Positions 47,300 to 58,900 of a stretch of DNA of 64,000 nucleotides are shown here, in pieces. Under the pieces are notes generated by a model. That model made no database searches, had not been told where the DNA came from, and worked only from the letters and a program-made list of their open reading frames with translations. Source of the stretch: Steinernema hermaphroditum. Lineage: Eukaryota; Nematoda; Chromadorea; Rhabditida; Steinernematidae. The position numbers and the translations under genes were made by a program. The stretch covers positions 5,914,769 through 5,978,768 of the forward strand of contig CM059624.1 of NCBI GenBank assembly GCA_030435675.1, read 5' to 3'. Numbering within the stretch: the stretch's first letter is position 1; every line of letters starts with the position of its first letter.

Positions 47300-48753
47300 C
47301 GCGATACGGAGCACCCTGAAGAAAAAGAGGCGCGTTAGTGAAAAACTAGGCTGCAACCACACGTGAACTCGCGACAACGTCACCAGTGATTGATTGACAC
47401 GCTCTTATCAATACAAGAGAGATGCGAAAGCACAAAAAAGCACACGACCGATTACTACAGTTCGCAAGAGATCAAACGAGCTGTGAACGGCGGTTAATTT
47501 CCATGGGAACAAGGTAAGAGTCACACGTATTACATCATCTTTTGCACGAATACATATGTTGCGTTATGGTCATGAAAATGAAATGGTGAGGATGAATATT
47601 GCCGAACATAAACGTATAGAGGGACATCACGCAATCGAGAGGGACATCACAGCACAAATTCCAGTTTCAATGGCACTTGGTCGTTGATTCAAGTGATACA
47701 TTTATTCAACATATATATTTCTTTTTTCCTGCTTCAGTCGAAGATGATTAAGAGATAAACAAAATGAGAGCCGCTTGAAGCGAGAAACAACTGCCTCCGC
47801 TATTGTAGTTGAGCTTTTTAATTCTGCTGCCGCTCTGACCCATAGTCAGGCTGATTAAAGGGCCAGTTATAGTTCCGGAAACGGTTTCCGGAGTGTTCGA
47901 TATGTCGTTTCCTAATTTCATATTTAATTTATAGATTGGCGCAGACATTAACAGCGTACATAACACCGAATAACATTCACCTAGAAGCAAACACAAAAAA
48001 AAGAAAAATGCAACTTTAGAAGCAAAATACCGTAGGTTGTGAATCGAGAAGATGGTTAGATATCTCAACGCACTTCTTAAGCACTTCGTGCTCCTTGGTT
48101 CTGAATACGCAAAACTGTGGTCGTCGAAGAAGTAGAAAGTATAATATATAATTTGGGGACAATGATGGGCAGGTCGAACTTCATCGCGGTGTCATGTTTA
48201 TATCTTCTTTACCTCAATCGCCTTAGCGTCGAGACCCCTGATAAAGTCCGAACTGTCTATCATTCACGTTTCAGGGCGCAATCTAAATGAATTCCGGAAT
48301 TTGATCTCGGTTTCAGGTATCTTGACACAAACAGCGCTACAATCAACGACGTCGTGCTTTCAACCTTATTTTGCTTTTGTTCATAGTATTAATAGTTGTT
48401 TTGGTTTTTAAAGTTAGCTATATTCTGATCAGGACAAATGTGCGAGCAAACAGGGAAACAGAAATTTTGTAAGCGTTGCACTACATTCCGATCCAAACTT
48501 TTGTTTCATCTTTTTGATGCCGAACGGCGGCATAATAACGAGGGTTCTGCTTCTATCCGTATCTTAATTACTGCTCGTTATTCTAGCCTTAGAGATTCTA
48601 TATGCTCGGATATTTACATTCGTACACTGATTGATCAGCAGGGAACAGCTCTTCCGTCTTCCAAAATAAACAAACGATTTTTATCTGGATTCAACCCTGT
48701 TTCATTATGTGCCCATTGATTACTGTCGGGATGAAAGGAATTGCCCGTTTCAG
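47300..48753. other. Divergent intergenic region with weak - strand coding signal
   Basis: It lies between divergent wars-1 (-) and the C12orf4-like gene (+) and should hold both promoters. On the - strand about 48035-48140 reads FCVFRTKEHEVLKKCVEISN with a following gt donor. About 47748-47960 is open in a different frame and ends with a hydrophobic tail (SLQAALILFIS). The phases do not join cleanly and I cannot name a family, so a gene is only possible. Confidence 0.3.
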
Positions 48754-50990
48754 ATGTTGCGGATCCAGCTCCCTGACGAAGAGCCAGATCCGGCGCGCCT
48801 GTACACCTTCACCTACGTAGCTGACCGCGGAGGTGTACAGCAGGTCATTGAATACGACCTCGCCATACCCTTAGAAGAGTACGTCACCAAGGAAGAACTC
48901 TTCGGCCATCTCCTCAACACCTGCAAAGTGTTCCCTCCTTTCGAAGATGGTACTCAACTGGAAATGTTTGAATTCAGTGTCATTTTCTAATTTCTAGAGA
49001 TCCGAGAGGCATTTTATAAGTACATCACGGCAGAAACCGAAACATTTTATGATGCTGCAGGTGACGCTGCAATCAGAGAACTTCTGGAGTTTGATGAAGA
49101 TAAGATGACGGCTGAATTCCAGGCGCTGCTGAAGATGGTATGTGTTATCGCAGCCTGGTTTCAATTCAGAGCTATTCTATCAGAAAGACGAGAAGAAAGC
49201 GTCCGAAGAGCTCCAGTTCTCGGACTACTTCCAGTTTGTGATGGACTCCGCTTCGTTTGACCACATCTCGATGATAATCGCGAAGGAGACGAAGCTTGCC
49301 GAAGAGGTGCCCGCGTTAGGGGCGAAGAAATAACCCATCGAAGTCCTTGTTGCAGATGGGATCACTAGTTTCGGAAAGGGATTCGCAAATCGAAGCGTTA
49401 CAGAAACAGTGTGAAGATGAATTCAAGAAAGCGAAGTCGACCGAGAGCAGCGCGCTCAATGTTTCCAAGCTGAACGAAGCCATACGGGCGTTGAAGAAGG
49501 ACTACAACATGAAGATCAAGAACTTGGCCAAGAGACAGCGAGAGGAGTATCGAAATATGATCAAGAGCGTCTACGAGATGGACAGGATCCCTGAGAGTAT
49601 CCGAGCAGAGAGTCCACCAGCTGCGGCGATTAAAAAGTGCCTTTTTCTGGAAAATACCAACTCATGTAACCCTGACGTTTAGGTCGATGTCGTTCCCATC
49701 ACCGATGTCGTTCCCATCACCGATGGTGTCGAAGCCGTCGGATGGCGTGGATGAGAGCTTCACCATTTACATCGGTGCACAGTTGAAGACCATGCACAAC
49801 GCCCGGATCATGACCTGCGAGAAGATGAGCGACATGTGTTTGGGGCAAGCCACTTCGGGCCACGAGCACGACGGAGCATCGGATGATCTCTTTGAGTCAA
49901 CTCGGCTGCAGAACGCTATGTCGCTGTACAGAAGAGGAGTGACTGCCGTGGTTCTGCTCGTGGGAGCCGATCCCATGCACCATATTCGGAATAAAACCGC
50001 CTTTGCAAGGATGTGCGAGCGGTCGACAGAGTTACATTTCAGCGACTTGGAGGAACAATTGAAGAACATCAGCGAACTGGTACGTACAAGCTAAATCGAA
50101 AGCCGGAAAAACGGCTCGAGGAACCTATGAGCACATAGAATATCGGTTGCAATCCCGTAGATTTCCAGGGCCCTCCATATCAGTCATGTTTGATCCAATC
50201 AGCCAACTTTATTCGCACATGATACATGTAAACTTTCATGACATTTCTCAGATCCGAGAAGGCAACAAAACTCGCGCAACTTCTGACATTTCGGCTTCAT
50301 CCTCAAACGCTTCACTGGAGCCGCAGCACCTCTTCATCAAGGAGGGATCGGAATCAGATTTCCGCGTTGGTGATGTTTACGTCACGAAACACTCGAATCT
50401 CGCGTCCGTTCATGTAAGTTATCTTCTCTGCGGTTCTCCGACTGTTTGTTCGGGGTTACCGTAGATTCGCTGACCATGATTTTTGGTATCAAACGTTTTC
50501 AGGTCGTTTTTCATCTGGTCGTTGATGGATCGCTCGAGTCTGATGACATTTCTAGCAGGTTGGTCGCCTTCTCGTTCAGTTTACAAAGGAATTCAGTTAC
50601 AGGCATCCCTGCATCAACGGAATACGGAATGTAATTCGATTATCGGCGAAGTATGCCGTCACAAACATCACGTTTCCGTTTCTTCTCGTAGAAACGGCCG
50701 CAGAGGTATACTGTAGTCTTTATTGAAATGGCTTTAAACAACTCCTGCAGCAAATGAACCTTTCGTGGTGCATGAAACGCGCCGAGCTGATCTTTAAGTG
50801 CACAAAAGGCTTCCTGATGGAGGTGTGCGCCACCGGCTCCACAAGTTCGACGCCTGGCGGCTCGTCGGCGACGCCGACGCACTACAACATCAACTTCGCC
50901 CTTCCGACGAAGCTTCCGCGGAATACGTACCACCAGATCGTGGAGCTTTTTCCCACAATCTTCCATCTAGTGCCTTCGGTCACAGCATAA
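48754..50990 (+). CDS. C12orf4 homologue (DUF2362 family)
   Basis: Conserved animal protein of unclear biochemical function; the human member has been linked to mast-cell degranulation and intellectual disability. Nine exons in phase: 48754-48949, 48998-49137, 49172-49306, 49356-49636, 49683-50079, 50252-50413, 50503-50558, 50603-50705 and 50751-50990 (569 residues; human 552). Residues ~150-250 are coiled coil (SQIEALQKQCEDEFKKAK). The C-terminal half matches the family: FTIYIGAQLKTMHNARIM, AMSLYRRGVTAVVLLVG, LHFSDLEEQL, NLASVHVVFHLVVDGSLESD, RHPCINGIRNVIRL, WCMKRAELIFKC and KGFLMEV. An 18-bp unit is doubled at 49685-49720 (SFPSPM twice). The ATG directly follows cccgtttcag, so the leader may be trans-spliced right at the start. 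Intron 2 is only 34 bp with a weak acceptor and is the least certain border. Confidence 0.85.
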
Positions 50991-51041
50991 TATTATTAAT
51001 TTATTATTTTGTAGATATAAATATGTATAGTTCTCTCTGGG

Positions 51042-52390
51042 TCAGTCCACTTTGACGACGTCGATCGGCCGCTCCGGACAGACTCTTTGGTGGCGCAGCT
51101 TCCCGGAATAGTTGTAGAGCGCGCGGTCGCAGAACTGGCAGCGGAAGCGCTTGAAGGTGGAGTGGTAGTAGCTGAAGTGGCAGTCGAGGTCGTACGCGGA
51201 GCTGAAGCGCTCGGAACACATCGCACACTCATGCGGCTTGTTGTGAATCTTCGAGTGACCTGAACAGGCGAGGTTAGAGAATGACGCGGGTGAAAAAGCA
51301 CTTACGGCTCAGCGCGCTTTGGCCAGAGAGACGTTTGCCACATTGGGAGCACTCGAAGACTTTGCCGTCGTGCTTCTGAACGTGCTCCCGGTAGTTGTAG
51401 TACGTCTCGTAGCGTTTGTCGCAGCGCTCGCACTGGTAGATGGGTTTGCCGTTCTCTTTTCCCTCCAGGGACATCCGCTTCTTGAGCGGGAGCACGGTGT
51501 GCTTCTTGCGTATGTGGAGGTCCAGTTTCTCGGACGTCGGAAACGTCTTGACGCACTTGGCGCATTCGTGGAGGCGCTCGTGGAGTTTGGTACAGTGCTC
51601 CTGCAAGGGGAGATGTGAGCAGGGAGCTATTTTGGTTCTTTGCTAGGTCAAAACAGGGCTCAGAGAGGTCGCTTATGGTGAGGAAACGCTGGATGGCATG
51701 GATATCTTGTGTATCATCCCGTAACCAAAAAAGGAACAAGAATAAAAAGGTTGAAAAGGCGTAGGGGAAGTGAGTTGATCCACACATACAAGACCAAATT
51801 TAAAGATTTAGGATTGTGCAGGAGATAGATTGCTAACAGCACTGTGACCTCTATAACCTCGAAACACGAGCTGCCGTAATCCAAAAGAGGATATAACAAT
51901 AAAAGATTCAGGAACGATTTGGTCAGTGTAAATGAAAGGCATAAAAATGTATGGAGAATACGAAATACATGCAAGTCTATCAAAGCGTTTGTATACGGTA
52001 GGAACCGTGATTTTTATAGCTCCTTCTTGAGCGATTTCTAGGGTACTGTATGCGATAGAACGATCATGAACACCCTACTTCATGGGTACATTACATCTCA
52101 CATCACGTGATATCTTCCCCTACGTGCGCCAAGGCACCACTTGACATCCTTACCTGCAGCTCCCTTGCACTCTTGAACACCCGATCACACTGCTTGCAGT
52201 GGTACTGTGGTGTGGGTCGGGCCATAGCATTCGGATCGGCGTTTTCGTCCGTCGGCATCGTCGGCGACAGCGCCGTCGGAGTGAAGGGCGTCGCTGGGAG
52301 ATTCGGGAAGGCAAAAGGCGCCGCCGGCGAAGGGAACCAGTATAAGTGGCCGTTAAGGTTGGTCGGAAGGATCGTAAAGGGCGCAAACAT
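51042..52390 (-). CDS. C2H2 zinc-finger protein, six fingers
   Basis: Probable DNA-binding transcription factor. Exons 52390-52154, 51600-51306 and 51259-51042 give 249 residues. The N-terminus (~65 residues) is Pro/Phe/Thr-rich. Fingers in order start YHCKQCDRVF, HECAKCVKTF, YQCERCDKRY, FECSQCGKRL, HECAMCSERF and FRCQFCDRAL. The last has Cys in place of the final His (LRHQRVC, C2HC). The tail is PERPIDVVKVD. The ATG at 52390 has a gccgcc context; the frame stays open upstream to about 52540 without an ATG, so an upstream exon is possible. Introns are 46 and 553 bp. It converges with the C12orf4 homologue: the stops are only 51 bp apart, so the 3' UTRs probably overlap. Confidence 0.85.
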
Positions 52391-52964
52391 GGCGGCGGGT
52401 ACGGTAGGCAGTTTAAAATGAAACTCGGGGGTACAGTACGTCGGTCGCTTTACACTTCTTTCGGAGAAGGGCAGCAAACTTGGGGGGACGTCGACGCAAA
52501 TGATTCGATCACTCAGGAGAGGAGGTGACCGCGGGGGCGATATCGCCGAATTCGATCAGAACTGAACGGAAAGTGACAGCGAAACGATAAGCGGTGGGCG
52601 TTCGGTGGATGATCGAGATGCGCTGTCAGGCTGGAAGTAGAAGAAACGCCTTCACCGCAAGGTCGTCTCGGTCTTCGCCATTGGCGTTTCGTTATACTAT
52701 GCGGTTTAAAATTAGAAGTGCGGGCTGATTGGAGGGGAAACGATAAGATGATATGTGGAGATGTGGCTTTCACAGCTGTGTTGACAGAACAGACATATTA
52801 GGGGAAGATTGACAAATATACATTTCTGATAAATCTTGAAATTTGGCATAATTTGGGACCAAACATAGCAAACATGCTCGCTCAAATATAGCAGTATGAA
52901 AAAGGAAAGATCCAGCCACATAGAATAGAATAGAGAACGACCGTATCCTCAAGGCGAAGACAAG
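52391..52964. other. Upstream of zinc-finger gene
   Basis: Probable promoter and 5' region of the - strand zinc-finger gene. It contains a GC-rich part (52391-52690) and an AT-rich part. I see no other gene. Confidence 0.4.
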
Positions 52965-53225
<261 letters not shown>

Positions 53226-54212
53226 AGTATGGCAGGTTGTGACATTGCGATCGGTTTATGAAACTTGGAAGATTCAGAGGCTTCGAAGCTTACTAGTCTA
53301 ATTTACCCTAATTTTAACGATGCTTGCTTTCTTTCTGCCACAAATGTCTTAGATTTGCTATAGAATTGAGAGGTACAATGGGAAACACCAGCAAGCGAAG
53401 GCACGTCACTCACAGGTAGAAAGTTTTCGCAGTAGTCAGACTTCAGTCCCATGTTAGACTTTTTGTTATCTGCTCTGCATCAACCATTATTAGCATTTGC
53501 CTCTTATCACTAGGCAGCTGTCAGGAAGATGACCCACTTACCTCTGCAGCAAGTTCACTCCAATGAGTGAGTGACAAACGTCCTCTCGCGTCAACTGGCA
53601 CCTCATCAAGAATTGATTAAGTGCCGAGAACGGTGCGTACAGATCCTAATCAGAGGTAAACGTTCGAAAATTCGCGCTGAACCGAGCACCAATAGCGGTG
53701 GCGACCTTGGGATGGGTGACTATTGCGTTCGAGATCGAAATGGAGATAAGGTGGAAGTTTGGAGAGAAGAACGCAAAGAAGAAGCCGGAATCGGTTTTTT
53801 GGAGAAATTCGGAAGAAGAAAGTGACGTGGTGTGGGGTACTGTAAGGCGAGGGGAAGGTCGTGCAGAGCGGGATGGAGCATGTTGGGAAACAAGAAGGAA
53901 GACGACACAAAGAGGCTTTTAAGCCTTGCCACTTCCGGCTCTCGTAAAGTTGGCGGACACTTTCTATCCGAACGGGTTAGAAACAAGAGCTTTTATGATG
54001 TCGCTGATCTTATCTGAATCGGATTTCCGATTTTTCAACAGAATAGCGCTGTATTTTATCAAAACCTTGACGAAATTTGCTCGAAATACAAACGTTTTTC
54101 TCGCTATTATCTTTTTTTTTAGGACAGCTCGCTTAGCTATGAACCTTAAAAGGTTACATTATGTTTAAAACTATAGGTTTTTTTTGTAAGCTGATTGAGC
54201 ATGTTGCAGCAC
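53226..54212. other. Rearranged intergenic sequence
   Basis: No convincing gene. A decayed third copy of the 54.2/55.9 kb repeat arm lies at about 53598-53705. A + strand frame at 53571-53825 only overlaps that remnant. Confidence 0.4.
53598..53705 (+). repeat. Decayed third copy of the foldback arm
   Basis: ctcatcaagaattgattaag, then tgccgagaacggtgcgtacagatc and aatagcggtggcgacctt parallel gaggagttgattgagtgctg, ccgagaacggcgtgaccagatc and ggcggtggcgacc in the two arms. It is clearly less similar than the arms are to each other. Confidence 0.6.
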
Positions 54213-54503
54213 AGAACACTCGACTTGGCGTCTCCGATAAGATCTGGTGTAGAAAGCGATGTTATTAGGCTCGAACAAGGTAGTTCCTTTCAAGGCCACC
54301 CAGTGCCTATCGCCAACTTTCCTCAATTTGTCACCTGAGAGAACTCATCGAAGACTTTTGAGATTCGTCGCGTGAAGATGCTACCCAAAGGCTTCTTGAT
54401 GAGTGATTTCGATCTCGAGGAGTTGATTGAGTGCTGCCGAGAACGGCGTGACCAGATCGCAGTCGGAAGGCTTCACAGGCTAACGGTAATGGCGGTGGCG
54501 ACC
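54213..54503 (+). repeat. Inverted repeat, left arm (291 bp)
   Basis: Pairs with 55648-55938, also 291 bp, with roughly 8 mismatches by eye (about 97% identical). The last third reads MLPKGFLMSDFDLEELIECC followed by RERRDQI on the + strand, so the arm carries a piece of coding sequence. Confidence 0.92.
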
Positions 54504-54809
54504 GGCGCCCGGACAGAACCGCCAAATATTGCGCTGTTTGTGCGGCCTCGCATAAAATCAATAGGCATAGTCCTAAGCCGGAGCCGGAGCCTAAGGGGTT
54601 CACTGGGTTCACTGAGATTCTAGTACTACATGGCACAAACAGCGCGATATTTGGCGCCGTGGCAACCAAGTATGGGGTTCGGATGCAATACATCTTGCTG
54701 CATCTTCCAAGACATCATGGAACGAAAAACGAAAAACTGCTGCTGACATAGGCATCGCTTTACGACAATTTAAATCTGCACATTCGCTTTAGAATAACAC
54801 ATCTGTAAG

Positions 54810-55556
54810 ATGCCAGTCCAAAATACGTTCAACTTGGCGAGGCAGTACGTAGACGTCATCACTAACGGCTACGAGGTGATCTACAGAGTGAACACGGAAC
54901 AACTCGGTGCGAAGCATATTGATTGGAATACATGGGACGATTCGTACTTGGACAAGGTGAGACAACTCCTGATCAAAGACATCTATCGCCCCAGAAAATT
55001 CCATTACTACAAGCCAGATATTTCTTCTCTGAATTTTCGCGAATTGATTTGTGAAAAGGATTTCGTGGATTACTCCTTGGAACATGTGGTGCTCGGAGCC
55101 CTGAATTCCCACTGTCTCCGAAGAATAGAAGGCTTGTTCTGCGTGCTATACGATACCGACGTCATGGACCGCTTCGAGAAGTTTGTTCTTAACAAGAACT
55201 GGGAGATCTTCAAGTTCTGCTATAAGAACAGAGCTTTCTCCTCTAAGAACGGCGTGCTCTGGTGTGCCGACTTCATCAAGAAACTCTTCTCTGAGTGGAA
55301 GACCAGGGACGCGATGACTTTGAAGTGGAGCAGGCTCGAAGTCGTCATTCGCGACTACGGAGAGCTGGAACGTTTCTTCGGAATTAAATTTCAGAGAAAA
55401 GAAGAAAAAAATTTAGTGAAACAGCACCCTAGCGGCGCGTCCTTTGCTCTAATTACGTGCACACCCTACGAGTGGTTTGATGGTCTCTACTGGGTTAAAA
55501 TCATGTTCCAATCGGAAAAGCCGACCTCAAAGAGGAGCGAAATGTTCCCTTTTTAA
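54810..55556 (+). CDS. Unknown nematode-type protein inside an inverted repeat
   Basis: An intact single-exon frame of 248 residues from ATG (MPVQNTFNLARQYVDVITNG...) to a stop; aataaa follows the stop by about 30 bp. It has no signal peptide or membrane segment and is rich in W, F, Y and charged residues (DWNTWDDSYLDKV, LEHVVLGALNSHCLRRIEGL). Codon use and length make it a likely gene. I do not recognise the family; a lineage-expanded nematode family is likely. It lies in the 1.1-kb spacer between the two 291-bp arms, in the same orientation as the coding remnant in the left arm. Confidence 0.6.
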   Translation: MPVQNTFNLARQYVDVITNGYEVIYRVNTEQLGAKHIDWNTWDDSYLDKVRQLLIKDIYRPRKFHYYKPDISSLNFRELICEKDFVDYSLEHVVLGALNSHCLRRIEGLFCVLYDTDVMDRFEKFVLNKNWEIFKFCYKNRAFSSKNGVLWCADFIKKLFSEWKTRDAMTLKWSRLEVVIRDYGELERFFGIKFQRKEEKNLVKQHPSGASFALITCTPYEWFDGLYWVKIMFQSEKPTSKRSEMFPF

Positions 55557-55647
55557 TGGCTAAATCTTTCCTGCAACATTAGGTTAATAAATATTTCGAA
55601 GATGGAATCACCATATCGGCAGAGTCCTCTCCATTAGTCTTTCCGAA

Positions 55648-55938
55648 GGTCGCCACCGCTATTACCGTCAGCCTGTGAAACGTTCCGATTGCGATCTGGT
55701 CACGCCGTTCTCGGCAGCACTCAATCAACTCCTCGAGATCGAAATCACTCATCAAGAAGTTTTTGGGTAGCATCTTCACGCGACGAATCTAAAAAGTCTT
55801 CGATGAGTTCTCTCAGGTGACAAATTGAGGAAAGTTGGCGATAGGCACTGGGTGGCCTTGAAAGGAACTACCTTGTTCGAGCCTAATAACATCGCTTTCT
55901 ACACCAGATCTTATCGGAGACGCCAAGTCGAGTGTTCT
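55648..55938 (-). repeat. Inverted repeat, right arm (291 bp)
   Basis: Reverse complement of the left arm. On the - strand it reads MLPKNFLMSDFDLEELIECC followed by RERRDQI, and the frame continues beyond the arm to a stop near 55579 (SSKYLLT), giving a 67-codon open piece. This may be the 3' end of a paralogous gene facing the 54810 ORF. Confidence 0.92.
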
Positions 55939-58900
55939 TGGGTAAGAACGTAGCAAGTTGCACCTAAAACAACACGATTTTTATGTGGTTTTGGATGCAT
56001 AACACTTGAAGTGCTGCCAAAAATACGACATTCTTGTAAAGCATATCCCATTTTAACAAATGTTTGCTATGTAAATTCCCCAAATGGTCGCGCTTAATTG
56101 GACTAGTTAGTTAACTGCAAAAAATACAGTTCAGAACACAGAGGCGAATTCCTTGAATTCTTACATTTATCACGTGCGTGCATTATTTAATTGCAATTAC
56201 AGTAATTTCTCTAAATTCGTCTCGAATGCACTCTAATTAATTACACCTGGACTTCAGCCATTTCATGTCTTTCACGCAGCTGCTTCGATTCTCTTCAGAT
56301 TCGAGGCCTTAACCCGGAAGCTTTTGCCCAGATCTGGCACTTTCATGGGATAAAACAAGGAAGCGCGCACGACTTTACTTACTGAACATTCTAAAAAAGC
56401 CTTTTAATCTATCGTCCATAGACGTTACTGCAGCTGCAGATCTACACAGGGAACACATTCGGGGAAAGGAGTGGAAAATTGGAATGGATGGTTAAAGCAC
56501 CTGCTATTCGGATTGCGGATATGCAAATTTGAACGCAACACATAAAAGTACATTCGCGCTTCAGTCTTTTAATGATGTTGCTTTCTAGGGGCGTTTAAAA
56601 TTAAATGCGTTAAGTAAGTCTTTCAGTTCTTGTAAAGTTCATCAGTCCAAGCGTTTCCCTTCCTCAGAAGTGGTTTGCATGAATAGCTTTCTATGAAGAA
56701 CAAGCTGTCCAATGGATAGGTGCTGCATTTATTTTTGTGTTTTGTTTGGCTGATTTCGTCAGAAGATTTGTGTTCAGACTACCTGAGTTGGTGTCTTTTG
56801 TACCTTCGACTAACGGTTCTTTCTATGTCCATCTTTCACTAGCACTAGATGATCGGTCGTTCGTTCGCTCTCTGGGAGCTGATGAGCTGAGTGAGCTGTC
56901 GTTCTTGGCCGTCGTTGTTGCCTCATCTCTATTGGATTCAGCATCGCTTAACTCGGCCCGAGCTTAAGTCCTACAAGTACTGGCATTTAAGAAATTATCA
57001 TTAAGTGTTTTTTTGTTGAAAAACCTGCGCTTGGAGGCGTAACTAAGGCCCTGTTCAGTCCGACCTCTAAAGGACAAAGACTAAGCGAATTTGCGGAAGG
57101 AGGTTTATTTAACAAAAGTATCAGCCTAATAAGTTTTTCGTTCATTCAATGGATGTTATCGCTGTGACTTTTAATGCATTCCCACGCTGACGTCTGAGGT
57201 CCAGATCCTTTTAGTCTCCCTTAAATGCAACAATACTGATGAACCCGACATTCACTGCTTGTTTTTGACATTGTCGTACAGATAGTGCGCGTTTAATTGA
57301 AGTCAACTTAGTCACCATGTTTTGCTGTTGACTCTAAAGGCGGATCTAGTACGAGGTTGTTGATTTCTGATTCACTTTCCTATAAATAAAATGTTTCATG
57401 AATTAATAAACTTTGGTAGAGAAACAAACTTATGGTTCAAGTTCATCTGCGAGTTCGCTGATACGTTAGAGAATTATTTGTTGTTTACATCTGCATCAAC
57501 ATCGTCACAACATTCCAAAGAACACCGTTTCACTGCCCGAAAACACTTACTTTTAAATGTATTAGTTAAACCCGACCCAACCCAGTTACTGTATGTCCCA
57601 TACCGTATAAAGTCTAATGAAATTTTCGCTTTTGACTGCAAGCCGCTTCGATATTTCCACTTCAGTTCTATGATTTCCGACTGAATTATATGCTTATGCG
57701 GATAATTGTTGTTTTTCGATAATTCTGTGACGACGAGAATGTGACAAATATTGTGCCCCAGTTCCTTGCCTCTAATTCGTTTGTATTGGGTTTCACTGTG
57801 ACATTCCATGAGCTTGACAGTAGCCAGTTATTCGGTACCCAGTAGCACTATTCTTCATGGTAGCAAGCCAGGAAGGTCGTGCCAGATAGATTTCATACAT
57901 GGCTATCATGTACGCATAGTGACTGTAAGAGTTGGGTGATATAATCTGGTAATACGGACTAATTCGGAAAACGATCCCGTTCAAGATCGGCGGGGCCAAA
58001 ACAGATCTTTCGAACGCTTCGAAAAGCACAACATTGCCAAAAACTGAACTAAAACACTTTTAGTCCAAGACTGAACACTTATTTCAAGCGTGGAGCACGA
58101 GCATTTCAATAAAGAGAGCTTTTGAGATGCTGCTCCGAACGATCACTATCTTGAATGACATATATGTGTTGTACGTTGACAAGCAACCGTTACAAGAATG
58201 ACCCATTTTCATTGTGCTAACCCTATACTGATTTTTTGAGAAATAATAATAAATTTCTTTGTCTTTTTAAGCATTGCTTGTCCGACAATCGAAGTCCGAA
58301 CTGCTTGACCAGTAGGTGCTCTGTGCGAGAAGCGTTACGATAGCTTCTTTATCGTATGACCCTTTAAGGACTGCGTCCTTCTTTACCTATGCGCAGCTGT
58401 AACTTTGAGGGAAAAGAACGAAGTGTTATGGTTCGTATGGGCCACGAAGCTGTTGTTTTTTATTATGTGACGTCGGCAATGTCGAGAGTTTGACCTACGG
58501 CTAATTCACTTGTTCATTCCCAGCTGATGGCATTTTAGCCCAGAGGCGAATATTCCCAATTCATGTGAATTTTCTAGATTTAATTGTACAGCTGTAAATC
58601 CGTACCAGCGGAATATGTAGAACGATGGTCTTCGAATACCTATTTAACGAATCGCAATATAATTTTTGATTTTCTATGGCGCCGATGTTTAACAGTCAAC
58701 ACGTTCCTGCCTCCACAAAATGTACTGAATGATACGCTGCCGATTCAACACATTTTTGCGCAAAATTTTTTAAAAACAACATTTTCAGTTATGATTGATT
58801 CGTGAAATTAAGTCGTAAAGTCTAAATTTTCGCCTTCACTTCATCTTATCCTCAACTCGGGAATTGGTTTTGTTCACCATATTTCACGACTTGACTGTTC

